Part shown: piece after piece, positions 25,101-36,623 of the stretch
Position numbering within the stretch: the first letter of the stretch is position 1
How the letters are laid out: each line of letters opens with the position of its first letter
Assembly: GCA_019321725.1 (NCBI GenBank)
Contig: CM033121.1
Span: 1,426,001-1,490,000 of the forward strand
From: Paulownia fortunei
Taxonomy: Eukaryota; Streptophyta; Magnoliopsida; Lamiales; Paulowniaceae
Length of the DNA stretch: 64,000 nt
Direction of reading: 5' to 3'
Notes under the pieces: generated by a model
What the model saw: the letters and a program-made list of their open reading frames with translations, nothing else
Told to the model about the DNA's origin: nothing
Database searches by the model: none
Translations under genes and position numbers: made by a program

Positions 25101-28009
25101 TACCTTTCAATTCATCGTATGCTTGTCAGCCCTGTATCCGTGTGGTAGACTAGTTAAATTGACTGTGATTTCTTATCAACTATGGATATTTTTGATCTAC
25201 TTGGATGCTATTTTTTTTATTTTCTTGTTACCTCATTTTCTTCTTAGAAAATAAGTGATAGAAGTTCTATTTACTTTCCCACATAACATTGGATTTTCTG
25301 GTTGATGCAGGATGCAACAATTGAACAACTTCTTCCCATATTTCTCTCCCTTTTGAAAGATGAATTTCCCGATGTTCGCCTCAATATTATTAGCAAGCTA
25401 GATCAAGTCAATCAGGTCAATGATGTCCCATTCAACGATTCTATTGTTCAATTACTATGCGAGCCAGTATCACTTTATTCACATCCCACTTATTTATTAT
25501 TCTTCTTTCTGCTCATGCAGGTTATTGGGATTGATCTACTCTCTCAATCTTTATTACCAGCTATTGTCGAGCTTGCAGAGGATAGGCACTGGAGGGTTCG
25601 GCTTGCCATCATAGAATATATACCTTTATTGGCTAGTCAGTTGGGTGTTGGATTTTTCGATGATAAGCTGGGTGCCCTTTGCATGCAGTGGCTACAGGAC
25701 AAGGTTGGTGTTTCTCTTGCAATTTTACTTTTCGGAGCCTGGATCATCTTACCATTTACAGTTCTTTTTCTCAATTAATTGGAGAAAATGTAAAAGCAAT
25801 GATGTCATGAAAGATGTCAGTTTGAATTTTTGAGATCTAACTTGACATTTACAATGGGACATTCAAGAAAAATCTGTTCTCTGTTCCCCTCTCAATCACC
25901 ACCAATTGATCTCGTAATTTCTATTGTCAATGAAGTTGTGTTGTAAATGAGGATAGTCAGTGAAGATATATGCTTTTGTCTTTCCATCTTTTACCTCTTG
26001 TTATTTGCTGATGCACAATGAGTGAAATAGAAACCAATTTACATCTTACTGGGACTTTGTGCAGGTTTACTCTATTCGAGATGCTGCGGCGAATAATTTG
26101 AAGCGTTTGGCAGAGGAATTCGGTCCAGAGTGGGCAATGCAGCATATAGTTCCTCAGGTTTGTGGGTGACTATCTGAAAGTGCGGTTTTTGGTTGTGCTT
26201 AAACTTGCAAATGGCAGCCTTTCATATATAACTCTTCTGCTCATACAACTGAAATTTTTCTGGGTAGATGGAGTCAAAAAAGGACTTTGGGTTGCAAGTG
26301 GACTTCGTGGTTCACGTGTTGGAACACATTCTATAGAATAGGACCAAACTGATGTCTTCTTTTGCAGTAACATGAACAAGAGAGAATAATGAAAGTTAAA
26401 GAGGCCAGAGAGTGCAAATGCCCTCCTGTGGAGAAATGTGGCTTCTGTGGGCTCTTATTCTCCTGAATCTTCTTTTTGGATTAGAGACACTAATAAATGA
26501 ACAAGGGCTCTTTTGAACCTTCAGATTCAGAAAAAAACTCTAAGGGAGTGGTCAGAATATACTAAAGATAGCAGTTGCTTTTCAGGAATATAAGTGAAGA
26601 AATGAAAAGGTTACAAGGCAATTATCTCATCTGGTTCAGTAAGGGCGATAATGTAATCCTTTAAGATATTTTCCTCTTTTAGCAGGTAGTTTCTCACTTT
26701 TGTTGTTTCCCCTTTTGAATATAAAGTGTGAATTTATGACTTTTCTTTTTAACTTGATTGATTGTTTTGTAACATTGAGTAGATTGTCAAAACTAGAGGT
26801 TAGTTAGACACTTGAGACTGACTTAGCTAAGTTGCGAGGGATTGCTTTGAGGAGTTAGCTCCGCTTGCATACTTAAAAGGGTCATATGTTTATGACTCTA
26901 TCCAAAATGAAAATTATAACATAAAAAAGGTATCGATTTTTAAATTCTCTTTCCTACAGGAAAAAAGTTTCTGTATGTCAATGAATAGGTTAAACATATC
27001 TACTTCAATAAAAAATTGCCAATCTCTTAATGACCTAATAATGTCAACTGCGCAACTAAGTACATATTAACTATTATGTCATCAAATTTGGCCCTGTAAT
27101 GCTTGTTGCATCTTTGGATTATTATTTCTCCTCTATAAATTAGTGTAGTTATATCTGCATTTGTTTCAGTTGTAGACTCTTTCCCTCTTGCCTTTCTAAT
27201 TGGTGACGGTTTTGGGGCATGTAAAAAAATGGTTGGTTGTCGGAAGTTGAAGTAATTATATTTATGCATACTCGATAATTGATTTTTTATGGTACTTCAA
27301 TTGATTTTGGTACATTTTTTATCAAGGAAAGTTTGTACTTGTGCAGGTTTTGGTTTTGGTGAAGAATATGCATTACTATCTGATGACTGTTCTTCGTGCA
27401 CCTTTTTTACTTGTTCTCCTTAACATGTTTGAACGTTCAAACCTTACGGTATTGCAGGTTTTGGATATGGTAAACAACCCACATTATTTGTATCGTATGA
27501 CCGTTCTTCAGGCAATTTCATTACTTGCTCCGGTCATGGGTTCTGAGATAACATGTTCTAAATTATTGCCTGTGATTGTTACTGCATCAAAGGACAGGTA
27601 GTTGCCCTTTCATGTTCATCATCCATGCGCTGTAATGGCATAATTGCCCTTTTCACTACCAATCAGCTGAATTATATCATATTGCAGGGTACCCAACATT
27701 AAATTTAATGTGGCTAAGGTGTTGCAGTCCATTATCCCCATTGTTGATCAATCTGTGAGTAAACTTCTCCTTCAGCTCATTCTTTCACATATATATAATT
27801 CCACATGACATGGATACAAACTCTCTTTTTTCCTTTGTATTCATAAATATTCTGTGTCTAACTGTCTGAAACTTTTGCTTGCTCCGTAGGTGGTGGAGAA
27901 CACCATACGTCCCAGTTTGGTAGAGCTTGCTGAGGACCCTGATGTAGATGTCCGTTTTTTCGCCAATCAAGCACTTCAGTCAATTGATCATGTCATGATG
28001 TCGAGCTAG
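19195..28009 (+). CDS. PP2AA: Serine/threonine protein phosphatase 2A, 65 kDa scaffold subunit A
   Basis: Scaffold that holds the PP2A catalytic (C) and variable (B) subunits; in Arabidopsis the family is RCN1/PP2AA2/PP2AA3. Twelve exons: 19195-19587, 21453-21699, 23021-23133, 23600-23679, 24172-24313, 24420-24500, 25311-25415, 25521-25703, 26065-26157, 27458-27597, 27688-27754 and 27890-28009, all GT-AG and in phase, summing to 587 aa, essentially the family's length. The protein is an uninterrupted series of ~39-residue HEAT repeats. Signature stretches include [20 protein letters not shown] at the start, [40 protein letters not shown] and the C-terminal [20 protein letters not shown], which lines the catalytic-subunit contact region. 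Cytosol and nucleus are expected. Intron 1 is unusually long (1.87 kb) and carries a duplicated segment. Intron 9 carries a degenerate second copy of exon 10. Confidence 0.96.
19600..20000 (+). repeat. Diverged tandem duplication inside PP2AA intron 1
   Basis: About 90 bp beginning TTGCTCTTTCTTTCATCATT at ~19600 recurs in diverged form at ~19917 (TTGCACTTTCTTTCTTATTT). The match continues through cttcattaggtattaagttggaggtcattgatgcag-like sequence in both copies. The period is about 317 bp. It lies just after the exon 1 donor. Confidence 0.6.
19849..19884. repeat. Compound (TA)n(CA)n(TA)n microsatellite
   Basis: Alternating TA, then CA, then TA dinucleotides within PP2AA intron 1, between the two halves of the intronic duplication. 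Confidence 0.9.
27347..27457 (+). other. Degenerate duplicate of PP2AA exon 10 (possible cryptic exon)
   Basis: Just upstream of exon 10 lies a copy of its first ~80 bp. The real exon encodes [20 protein letters not shown]; the copy encodes [20 protein letters not shown], one codon shorter in the aligned part. It begins after its own TGTGCAG acceptor-like sequence. It stays open for 111 nt (37 codons) and runs directly, in frame, into exon 10. Use of the upstream acceptor would therefore insert 37 residues without disrupting the protein. Whether it is ever spliced in cannot be told from sequence. The hydrophobic substitutions suggest decay rather than selection. Confidence 0.7.
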
Positions 28010-30274
28010 ACAAGTTTTGATGCCTTTTAATTTCCATAGTCGCTGTTTCTATTCATATGTCCCGTCTTATTTGGGCATAATATCTTACATTTCACTCTGC
28101 TATTTGTATCTTCATTTTGTTTTTCCCTTCTCTGACCCCCTTAGGCCTCTGCTCTTGCTAGTGCTTTTATAGTGTAGTAATAGTGTACTCTTATCTGTAT
28201 GCCTAAAATCTTAAGCTTAAGCAGTCAAAGCTTCTGAAGTTTGAAATGATAGTTTTAAGCCTTTTTTTGTATTGCTAATTGAATTGTTTACTTTTCTACT
28301 TATGTAGCTTCTGATCTTGAACTAAAAGGGGAAATTTATATATCTCTAGGGGCAAGATAGTATGTAAATATTAATTTTATTAGTTTTCATTTTTCTCTTT
28401 TCATGATTTTTTTGAAAAAAAAAAGACTATAATATTCTATTTTTTCAATGATTTATTATCAATATTCATTTTTCAGTAATTAAGCATCAATGAGGATACA
28501 AATTATTTCTAGAACAGATGGAAAGACAGTTGTGCGGGAAGTCTACCCTTTTTACCTTCGGAATTCGTTCTAATTATTTGAAGATTGAACACTATCATCA
28601 CTAGCTAGTTGAATTTGTCTAATATTGAATGCGTAAGCTTAAGGGAAATAAATCTTGAATAATTAAGAAATATTATATTTCTCATAATTCTTGGAAGCCT
28701 AACGAAAAATATTCAAACTGTTAAGGTCTTAATATAGTATATGTAACGAAATATACTCAAATTTTTAGTCAAGTTATACAGTATATGTAAAATATGCACT
28801 TCGCATAAGATAGAGCAACAATACTCAAATTTTTAATCAATTTTTTTTATTTGTTTTTGCTCTATTTGAAACATAATTTGTTCATATCGTTTTTATTTTT
28901 TTATTTTTGGTTAAAAGTTCGATTTCTCATTTCTTTTCCCTCTCTTCTTCAATAACCTTAAGCTATTGAAATGTATGGAAAAAATAAAATATAAAACTAT
29001 GTTGTTTGAAGCATAGATATAGAAAAGAAATGCATGGAAAAAATAAAATATGAAACTATATTGTTTGAAGCATAGATATTCTTCTTTTTAATATTTTTTT
29101 CACTAAAATTCAACATTATGAAAACAGAAATTTCCATTATTGATGCGTAGATATTCTTTATTCGAACAATTATGAAAGAGTCTGAAGAGCTGTAGTTTTA
29201 AAAGAAATAGTTAATAATAAATCTTATCACATTATTATTTTAATTAAAATATAAATTAAGGAAAAAAATTAAAATAAAATTATGTAACATAAAAGCCGAC
29301 ATTCATGTCCATCAAAATAATGGCTAGTTTGTCTGTGTCTCCTATAAACATGGCAAACCATATGACATTAATGGTTTATCAAACATCTAAATTCAACATC
29401 TCAATTATGGCTGTTTAAGGCTATCATCATATACGGTTGACTAACTAAACTCCCCCTTACAATATCGACCGTTGATCACTTTTTCAATTACTTAAAACAA
29501 ATACTTAAATCTACATCTAATTCATATTTTTCAAACTCTCTCTCTCTAACTTTGGGATTCCAAGCATACCACAGATAATGAAAGATTAGACACTATTTTC
29601 AACCAATCATCATTCTTGTCTCCCATTTTCAATATTTGAGCAAACATAAACCAAGAGAGAGAGAAACACTAAAACTTTATTTCCTATGTATGTTCATTAC
29701 ATTTTAGTCACAAAAATAGTAAGAGAAAAGTTATGGCTTTGTTGCCTTTTTCGTGAAAACAAGTGTTTGTCGCTTGTATTTTCTTGAAAATAATATTTTT
29801 ATTTTTAAAAAATATTAATAATTTATTATAATATTTAAATAATTTTATATTCTATTATACTCTCATTAACTACAGTAATACAATATTAATAAGATATTTA
29901 CAGTAAAAAAATATTCAATAAATTACACTATATTATTTATTTCCAACAAAATATTTAAATATGTTTTTCAATCCACTATCAAAATCCATTTTTTCATAAT
30001 AATTTTCTTAAAATAATCGAAAATAACACCAAACAAAATATATATTTTACTCAAATAGTATTTTATATTTTATTTTTTTATATTTTTTTCCTCACCAGAA
30101 TCCAAAATGCATGGATAGCATAAGCTTCTCAAATAATAAGATTTGGACATAAATTCTTTTCATTTTATTTTCTAATCAACTTACAATAAAAAAGAAAAGA
30201 AAAAAAATACACAAATAAAAACAAGGGAAACATACACAAGAATCCCTACCCCCACCCACCCCCCACATCCAAAG
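28010..30274. other. Intergenic region between convergent PP2AA and carboxylesterase genes
   Basis: PP2AA 3' UTR for the first few hundred bases, then AT-rich sequence without supported genes. A ~50 bp segment (aaataaaatatgaaactat...ttgtttgaagcatagatat) occurs twice between 28975 and 29080. At 30244-30264 lies a G-quadruplex motif belonging to the carboxylesterase transcript. Confidence 0.5.
30244..30264 (-). other. Strong G-quadruplex motif immediately 3' of the carboxylesterase stop
   Basis: On the minus (sense) strand the sequence is G6-T-G3-T-G5-TA-G3, four G-runs with loops of one or two bases, starting 10 nt after the TAA stop codon. Loops this short are the arrangement expected to fold most stably in RNA or DNA. 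Confidence 0.7.
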
Positions 30275-31291
30275 TTATCTACTAATGAAGTTCTTGATAT
30301 GACAAATCAATTCATGAACACGAATTTGAGACAGAGGGGACTTGTTAAGAATCTGAAATGCATGCCCGACATCTTTACACACCACTTGCTCAACTTTCTG
30401 CCCTGCACTTGCCAAACTAGCGCAAAACTCCAAGTTCCTGTCTTTCAATATATCCATCTCCGATACACACACCATAATACGCAAATGCTGCAGCTCCTCC
30501 ACTTTCGCCGCCCCCTTGGCCATCGGATTGCACCACGGATGGTCGCGATTGGCCCCCACAGGTAGCGATAGCCGCCAATACGTGTCGGATGCCGCTAGTG
30601 TGAGGGCGGAGCGTGGCGGCTGCACCATGTGCTTCTCCGAATGAGTCCTTGCCTCCCCTCCAAAAAATGGTTGTATTAGTATGAGACCCTTGATGTCCAA
30701 TGGCCTTAGTCTTAAGGCCACATTGTAGGCAATATTGGCACCAGCACTATCGCCGCCCAAGAAAATACTCGAAAAGTTACATTTATTAGTCCACCAATGG
30801 TTGCTACCAACAAACTCTTGCTGCCTTAGCCAAACCAGGGCCTTGACACCGTCGTCATAGGCCGCCGGAAGAGGGTTTTCCGGCGCCAACCTATAATTCA
30901 CCGACACGACGGCGCAATTGACTTTAGAGGCTAATTTTGCTAGGAATTCATGGTAGCAACTCCAAGAAGCTGAACCAACACAAAATCCACCTCCATGGAA
31001 GTACACTAACAAAGGAAGCTGCTTCCCTTGGGTGGTGTTTGGGACATAGAAACGTGCCCAAATGTTGGTATACTTGTCAATGATCATGTCCTTGCACGTG
31101 ACCCCGAGCTCTGGAGCCAACGAACACGTGACACATGGCACGATCTGGGGACGTTCCACGTGCCCATCCTTGTAGACCCTAATAAGGCCATCAATTTCCT
31201 CAACTACTACTCTGTGCTGGGATTCTTTGGTGCTGATTTGAAGGCCAAGACTTGGATCCAGTGTCATGGCAGCCATTCTTCTTTTTCTCAT
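30275..31291 (-). CDS. Plant carboxylesterase (GID1-like alpha/beta-hydrolase, CXE family)
   Basis: Intronless alpha/beta-hydrolase-3 enzyme that should hydrolyse carboxylic esters; the substrate is unknown. With the start at 31291 the protein is 338 aa. Visible motifs are the oxyanion-hole HGGGF (residue 99 on), NYRLAPENPLPAAYDDG, the nucleophile elbow GDSAGAN (Ser182), acid Asp280 in SEMDILKDR, and His310 in VGHAF. The intact Ser-Asp-His triad argues for a catalytic CXE rather than a GID1 receptor. An ATG at 31357 would add 22 residues, but it lies only about 20 bp from a TATA box (31379-31386), probably upstream of the transcript start. The ATG at 31276 (MAAMTLD) is a third option. The C-terminal region has no membrane segment, so cytosolic location is likely. 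It resembles the AtCXE6/17 group, though I cannot assign the exact orthologue. Confidence 0.93.
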   Translation of the reverse strand: MRKRRMAAMTLDPSLGLQISTKESQHRVVVEEIDGLIRVYKDGHVERPQIVPCVTCSLAPELGVTCKDMIIDKYTNIWARFYVPNTTQGKQLPLLVYFHGGGFCVGSASWSCYHEFLAKLASKVNCAVVSVNYRLAPENPLPAAYDDGVKALVWLRQQEFVGSNHWWTNKCNFSSIFLGGDSAGANIAYNVALRLRPLDIKGLILIQPFFGGEARTHSEKHMVQPPRSALTLAASDTYWRLSLPVGANRDHPWCNPMAKGAAKVEELQHLRIMVCVSEMDILKDRNLEFCASLASAGQKVEQVVCKDVGHAFQILNKSPLSQIRVHELICHIKNFISR

Positions 31292-31378
31292 AAAGAAGAG
31301 AATGGAAATGGAAAAATGGAGAAACAGTTGCAAACTTGAGATTGGTTCTTGTGCCAAAATGGGGGCTCATTTAGGCTA

Positions 31379-31386
31379 TTTATATA
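31379..31386 (-). promoter_or_regulatory. TATA box of the carboxylesterase gene
   Basis: TATATAAA on the minus strand. A transcript start ~30 bp downstream would be near 31350, after the ATG at 31357, which favours translation from 31291 or 31276. Confidence 0.6.
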
Positions 31387-34300
31387 GGAAGTCAATGGGA
31401 AAAGAAGAAAAGGTTATATTGGAAGTGGGACATCCATTTGAAAAATTAATCTTGCTATCTTTTACATGGGCAACTGGGGCAACTTGGAAACTGCCATGTG
31501 TCCTCATGTGAACATCAACAGAGTCAACGATTTTAATTTTGGGGAATCGAATTTTTTACAATATCTTTAATAAATTTATAAATAATATATAAGCTTATAT
31601 AAACTTGAGTAAATTATATTTATTTAGTGTGAAAATAAAATGGCAGATTGGCAGTCATTCTTAAACAGCAACGTTTTTGTATGATTACTTTTGTTTTTGA
31701 GGTAATTCAATTATTTGAACAGCTAATGACACGTTAATCAAACTTAATAATATGTCTTATTGTGAACGCGTACTTGCTAAATTATTGGCTTTGGTAAATT
31801 CTTTTGGATTGTTAATTATTTAAACAAAAACAATCTATCTTTGGAAAAATTTCATATCAAACATTAAAATTGACAATACTTTGTTATCGGAATATCAACC
31901 ATTAATAAGTTACAATATAATTACCAATATAAAATTAGTCCAATTACTCGTTCTTTTATAAGATTTAAATCTAAAATTCCATAATTATAAATTTTGAAAT
32001 ATTAAGTTCTCCCCCTTGAATTAGAGTTTACTGACAAAAAAACCTATCAAATTCTTGAAAATTACAAAGCTACAAAGGATGGAGAAAAAACAATTTGCTT
32101 AATTTCCATGCATGTTCTTTGGGCTACAATAATCAAACATTAAAAATACAATAAAAAACAAAAGGAGGACTTAATCTAAAAAATTAAATTACAAGTGGTG
32201 GGCACGACAGAAGTGGGTGATATCAGGTCAAATGTGGTGTGCAATCATCAAATTTCATGACATTTTAGAAACTTTGAAAATGCATGTACATCTGTAATAA
32301 TGTAGATACAATAATATTAAACAAGCGATGTATCTGGAGTCAAAAAAGAGACAACCTAACTTCAGGTTGTCCCCCATAACATCTTCTGTCAGCAACAAGT
32401 TTCAGTAAGTGTTTCCCTCTATTGTGAAAACTGTGTTCTAGATTTTTTATGATCCACTGTAAGAAGTTATATGTGGACTTGAGAAGGGCAGCAACGCATC
32501 CAATAAACTTTTTTACACACTTTTGAGGGATTGGTATCTTCCATCATATTTCCCGATCGCAATCTTATTTGATTAGTATTGAAGTGAATCGTACCAAAAT
32601 TGTTCTTGAGATTATTTTTTGATTGATATTATTAAATAAACTCGTTATTTAATTAAATATTTTCAGGGATTTCAACACAATCACGTATAGAATATATACA
32701 TCCCACAGAAATATATATGCAACTTTTCTAATTCATCAGCTTAATGCATGGACTTGGAATATTAGTTAAAACTTTCCAGGGTTTTCAATTTTTTTTTCTT
32801 CTTTTTGGCAAGAATATTGAGATACAAATAGATCTACTCACCAGAATCAGAAGGTATAAAGAGAAGTATAGATATGAAAATGAGAATAAAATCTTCCAAG
32901 TACATGCAAATGGGCAACTATCTTTATTCTTCATTCTTTTTGACCATCATTGTTTCCAAAAGTAAGATAAGAACACGAGGAATGGAAATATATACATGAT
33001 CTCATCCCCTCCAAGATGCATCCGATTCTGAAAAAGCCTGGAATCTTTCCAACCAGCTGTCCTTTGGATATTTCAATTTTTTCCCAAGTATTTTTAGGTC
33101 AACTAATTAATATTTGCTTAACTCATGAGGTTAATTTTGCATGTATGGAATAGGTCCCTTTTATAATTATCGATAATTAAGCAAAGGAATTTATAAATTC
33201 TCTCGGAGTTATAGATTTATACCGTGCAGGTTGTATTGCTTGTTTTAGTAAAATTATGTATTCGGACTTGAATTATGAACTTATTAAAAAATTATTTATT
33301 ATGATCTTATTAAAAATTTATTCATGCATAAAGATTTTGATATTGATGGACCAAAAAATGATCAGTATATATTATTCTTTTCTTGTTGTACACATCAATT
33401 GCATTTGTACAGAAATCATCTTCCTCTTTGGACATTTGTAGAATTAAGCACATAAATGCTGAAGGTTTACGTTATATTTGGACATTAAATTTTAGCCTGG
33501 AAAATATTAAAATAATAATTTCCTCCTAAATTAAAGGAAAATGCAAAGAAAATGTACATGATATAATTCTGGCTCATTTTTATTCCATTAGATTTAGCCA
33601 ATAAAAATCTAAAAACGATTTTCCTTGAAACCAGAAATGGACAAGACAATGCCATTGTTATCCCAAAAATCGTATCTAAGAGTTAGCAAATACCAGTTAT
33701 CTTGAAAGATGTTGTAAAAATACATAAGCACACAGAATCTTGATCAAGACTGATGGCACAAGTATTCAACATAAGATGTTATCCACAATCTAAAAGGCAA
33801 AGTTGGCACCGAAATTACCTAATCCTTAATTTTATTTTTGTGAGAAATGAATCAATCATAGGATTCGATATTAATGTATCGAATCAATAATCTCGAATCA
33901 AAACATATTTATAAGTAAAAAAAAAAATTATTTATCAAAATAGAATATCGCACAAATAAACATCATTCAAAAGTCAAAAGTCAAAACTAAGATCGTTCTC
34001 GTATAAATTATAATATTCTGAAATCTGAACTTTACCATATAGATAAGGCTTCATTGTCAAATTACAATATCAAGAAATACATAATACTAAAACTTAAACA
34101 AAAAATAAATAAAAACATATGATGGATATATATATGTTTCAAAGTTAAAAGTATAAATTGCTTGAGATCAGATTTGTCAACTTGCATATGAATCAAATAC
34201 CGACCAAAAAATCCATGCTGTTCTTTCTTAAAGAAGAAAGTATTCCAAGCTGAGAGGATTACAACAATTTCCCGTATATCATTTCAGGCATATAATGTCA

Positions 34301-34454
34301 AATCAATAATTTACTGCTTATCTAATCGGGTAAGAAGATAATTTTTTTTATTGGTATTCTACCATAAAAAAGAAAAGGAAAAATATAAATTGATAAAAAG
34401 AAGTTCTGAACAATTGCAGTAGAAAAAGCATATTGCACATGGATGCCTGGTCGT
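31387..34454. other. Intergenic region, no gene seen
   Basis: About 3 kb of AT-rich DNA. Short open stretches (32744-32965, 33256-33441) are AT-rich and show no homology I recognise. It should contain the distal carboxylesterase promoter and the 3' region of the PLAC8 gene. Confidence 0.5.
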
Positions 34455-34566
34455 CTACCTCTTCATGCCCTCTTGAACTGATGGAGGCATAGCAGCCTTT
34501 CGTTTCTGCCTCTCCAAATTCCCATGCCATCCTATACATTCAAATTCCAAATTCAACTTTTTCTTG

Positions 34567-34600
<34 letters not shown>

Positions 34601-35647
34601 GGGATAGTAAAAATTGTATTGATCTTGTGAAAAGACGTTCATGACCTCAGTAAAAGAAGACAATGATGTATCTCATGCCAAAGAAATGACAAAACAATTC
34701 ACTTGTTGGGTAATTCTTGAAAAATCTCGGATTCAGAACAATTGCTGTCATTGATTTTTTGGAATTCAGTGTAGATAAACATAGTTCTCACAAATTGACA
34801 ATTTGGGTCATTCTTGAAAGGTTTCGTAGAACACACGTGAATCCACACATAAATCCCACAAATCAATGACAGTAGAGTTCTGGAGCCCCCAAGAAATCTG
34901 CTTCTTTTACTTGAAAAATTGAATAGAAAAATAAAATCCTACAAGTGTGCCCAAGAAAGTGTACCTATAGACAAGTCAAGTCCCTGGTTCTGGAGCTCTC
35001 TATACTCTTGGCACAATGCACATGTCTCACAACACCAGTGGACGCAGCAATCCGTGCATGGCCTCTCCTCCAAAAAATATTGTCCCCTCAATTTTGATCG
35101 ATAGAAACACGAGTAGAGGCAGGAGCAACCACTCACGCACAATATCATTGAGTACAATGCTCCACTCACTCCACAGGCTGAACATTAAACACGACCAACA
35201 AGTACTAAGTTTTGATCTAATTATCTGTAAAATTTTTAAGGAAATGCATAAGTAGAATTAATTGTTTGGGTGTGTGGCTTACACGTCGATCCTCTGTCTA
35301 CAATTTCCGCAATCCGACCAAATGTTATGCATGGACACCAACATGTTAAGCAACCTGGGATGATAAATTGTTATTTATGAACTGATTAACAACGTAAGTT
35401 GGCGAAACAAGAATCCTCAGACAATTTATGTATATCTTGTCTGTGGAAAGGAGAGCTTACAAATGCTAACATTGTCGCAACAATCACACAGGCCAGTTGA
35501 CCACGGGACAGGAAAACGAGGGCCCAAGTTCGAGGCGGCAGGAGCGGGCGGAAAGAACTGATTCACCGGAACACCGGTGGCTGTCGCTGCCATTGGCAGT
35601 GGCTCCGGTGGGGCTGATGGTGGCGTGGACACATTCATCTTGAACAT
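34455..35647 (-). CDS. PLAC8 / PLANT CADMIUM RESISTANCE (fw2.2-like, cell number regulator) protein
   Basis: Small Cys-rich membrane protein of the PLAC8 family; relatives affect cadmium/zinc efflux or organ cell number. Four exons: 35647-35461, 35354-35283, 35177-34965 and 34531-34455 (stop TAG), in phase, giving 182 aa. Residues 1-45 are Pro/Ala-rich and probably disordered. Then comes [16 protein letters not shown] leading into the family motif CCxxxxCPC (CCLTCWCPC, residues 63-71), split by intron 1. Next are [18 protein letters not shown], a hydrophobic segment ([18 protein letters not shown]), and a second Cys-rich segment ([25 protein letters not shown]). The C-terminus ends GWHGNLERQ then a basic tail. 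ATGs at 35647 and 35638 are both possible (MFKMNV). Plasma-membrane location and metal or growth role are inferred from the family. Confidence 0.92.
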
Positions 35648-36623
35648 GGATTAAATTAACGGTAATGGTCGTTATGAATCGGAAAGGAGGGAATTGAGTT
35701 TTGTGGTTTGAAATGGAACGGTGCATTGGATGTGGCAGTTGGCGGTTTGTTAACCGTTTCCTTCTTTTTTTTAATGTTATCTTTAATTTTTTGCCCTTCT
35801 ATTCCATCTGTGTTTGGCCCGTGAAATTTGTATATAATATTAAAAATTATGTAATTTTTACTTAATATTTGTAGCAAATGGATTTTTTTTTTTTTTGAGA
35901 CAAAGAAAGTAGAATTGATTTTGGTATCCTACAATATTCACTGGTCTGATTAGCTAATGATAAAAGACAATCGTAGACATGCCTAATAATGTTGTTCTTG
36001 CTGTTTTATTTAGTAATAAATTAATCTTAAATTAACACAGGTTCAAAATTCAAATGCATTATTATTCTGCAGATTTATCATCGCAAAGTAATAAATGCAC
36101 CATATCATAGATCTCAAGGTAGTAAGACAGTTCATATTCCTGATTTCTGGCGTTCACATATGAAAATTAGCTAGGACATGGTAACTTATTTGTTCAAATG
36201 CATTATTATTCTGCAGACTTATATAATGTTTGCTGAATAATCATACGTGTAAGAAATTGCATTAGTTCTCATGCCTGGAAACATAGCGGACTCCCATAGA
36301 AGTGTCACCGGATAATTTTGATGACAGTTCACAAGAGTTTTAACGTCTGCCATGCGTTTGAGACCAAGAAAGTACGTTCCAATGAGTGTCCTCAAGAAAC
36401 TGCAGAGGCTCTTGAGAGAAGCTGAATGGCAGGTTCAAATAGGTTATGGATGGATGTAAGCCCCGTCGTCTATGTTATCCTGACGATCATATAATCAAAC
36501 ATTAATTACTAATTATTGAATTCTTCAGGACTAAATCAACGAAATATGTGCCAAGATAGTGAAATAAACATAGTTTAGATTATTTATTTACATTTGCTTG
36601 TGCTCTTATTGGTCTTAAGTAGA
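35648..36623. other. PLAC8 promoter and NLR 3' flank, with a short direct repeat
   Basis: No gene seen. A ~30 bp segment (CAAATGCATTATTATTCTGC followed by agattta or agactta) occurs at ~36051 and ~36195, 144 bp apart. Confidence 0.5.

Noticed and set aside
31094..31165. Three CACGTG motifs within 70 bp
   Set aside because: They lie inside the carboxylesterase coding sequence and are explained by Val/Thr/Arg codons; not a promoter.
35016..35255. Plus-strand frames opposite the PLAC8 gene
   Set aside because: Shadows of the Cys-rich exon on the other strand.
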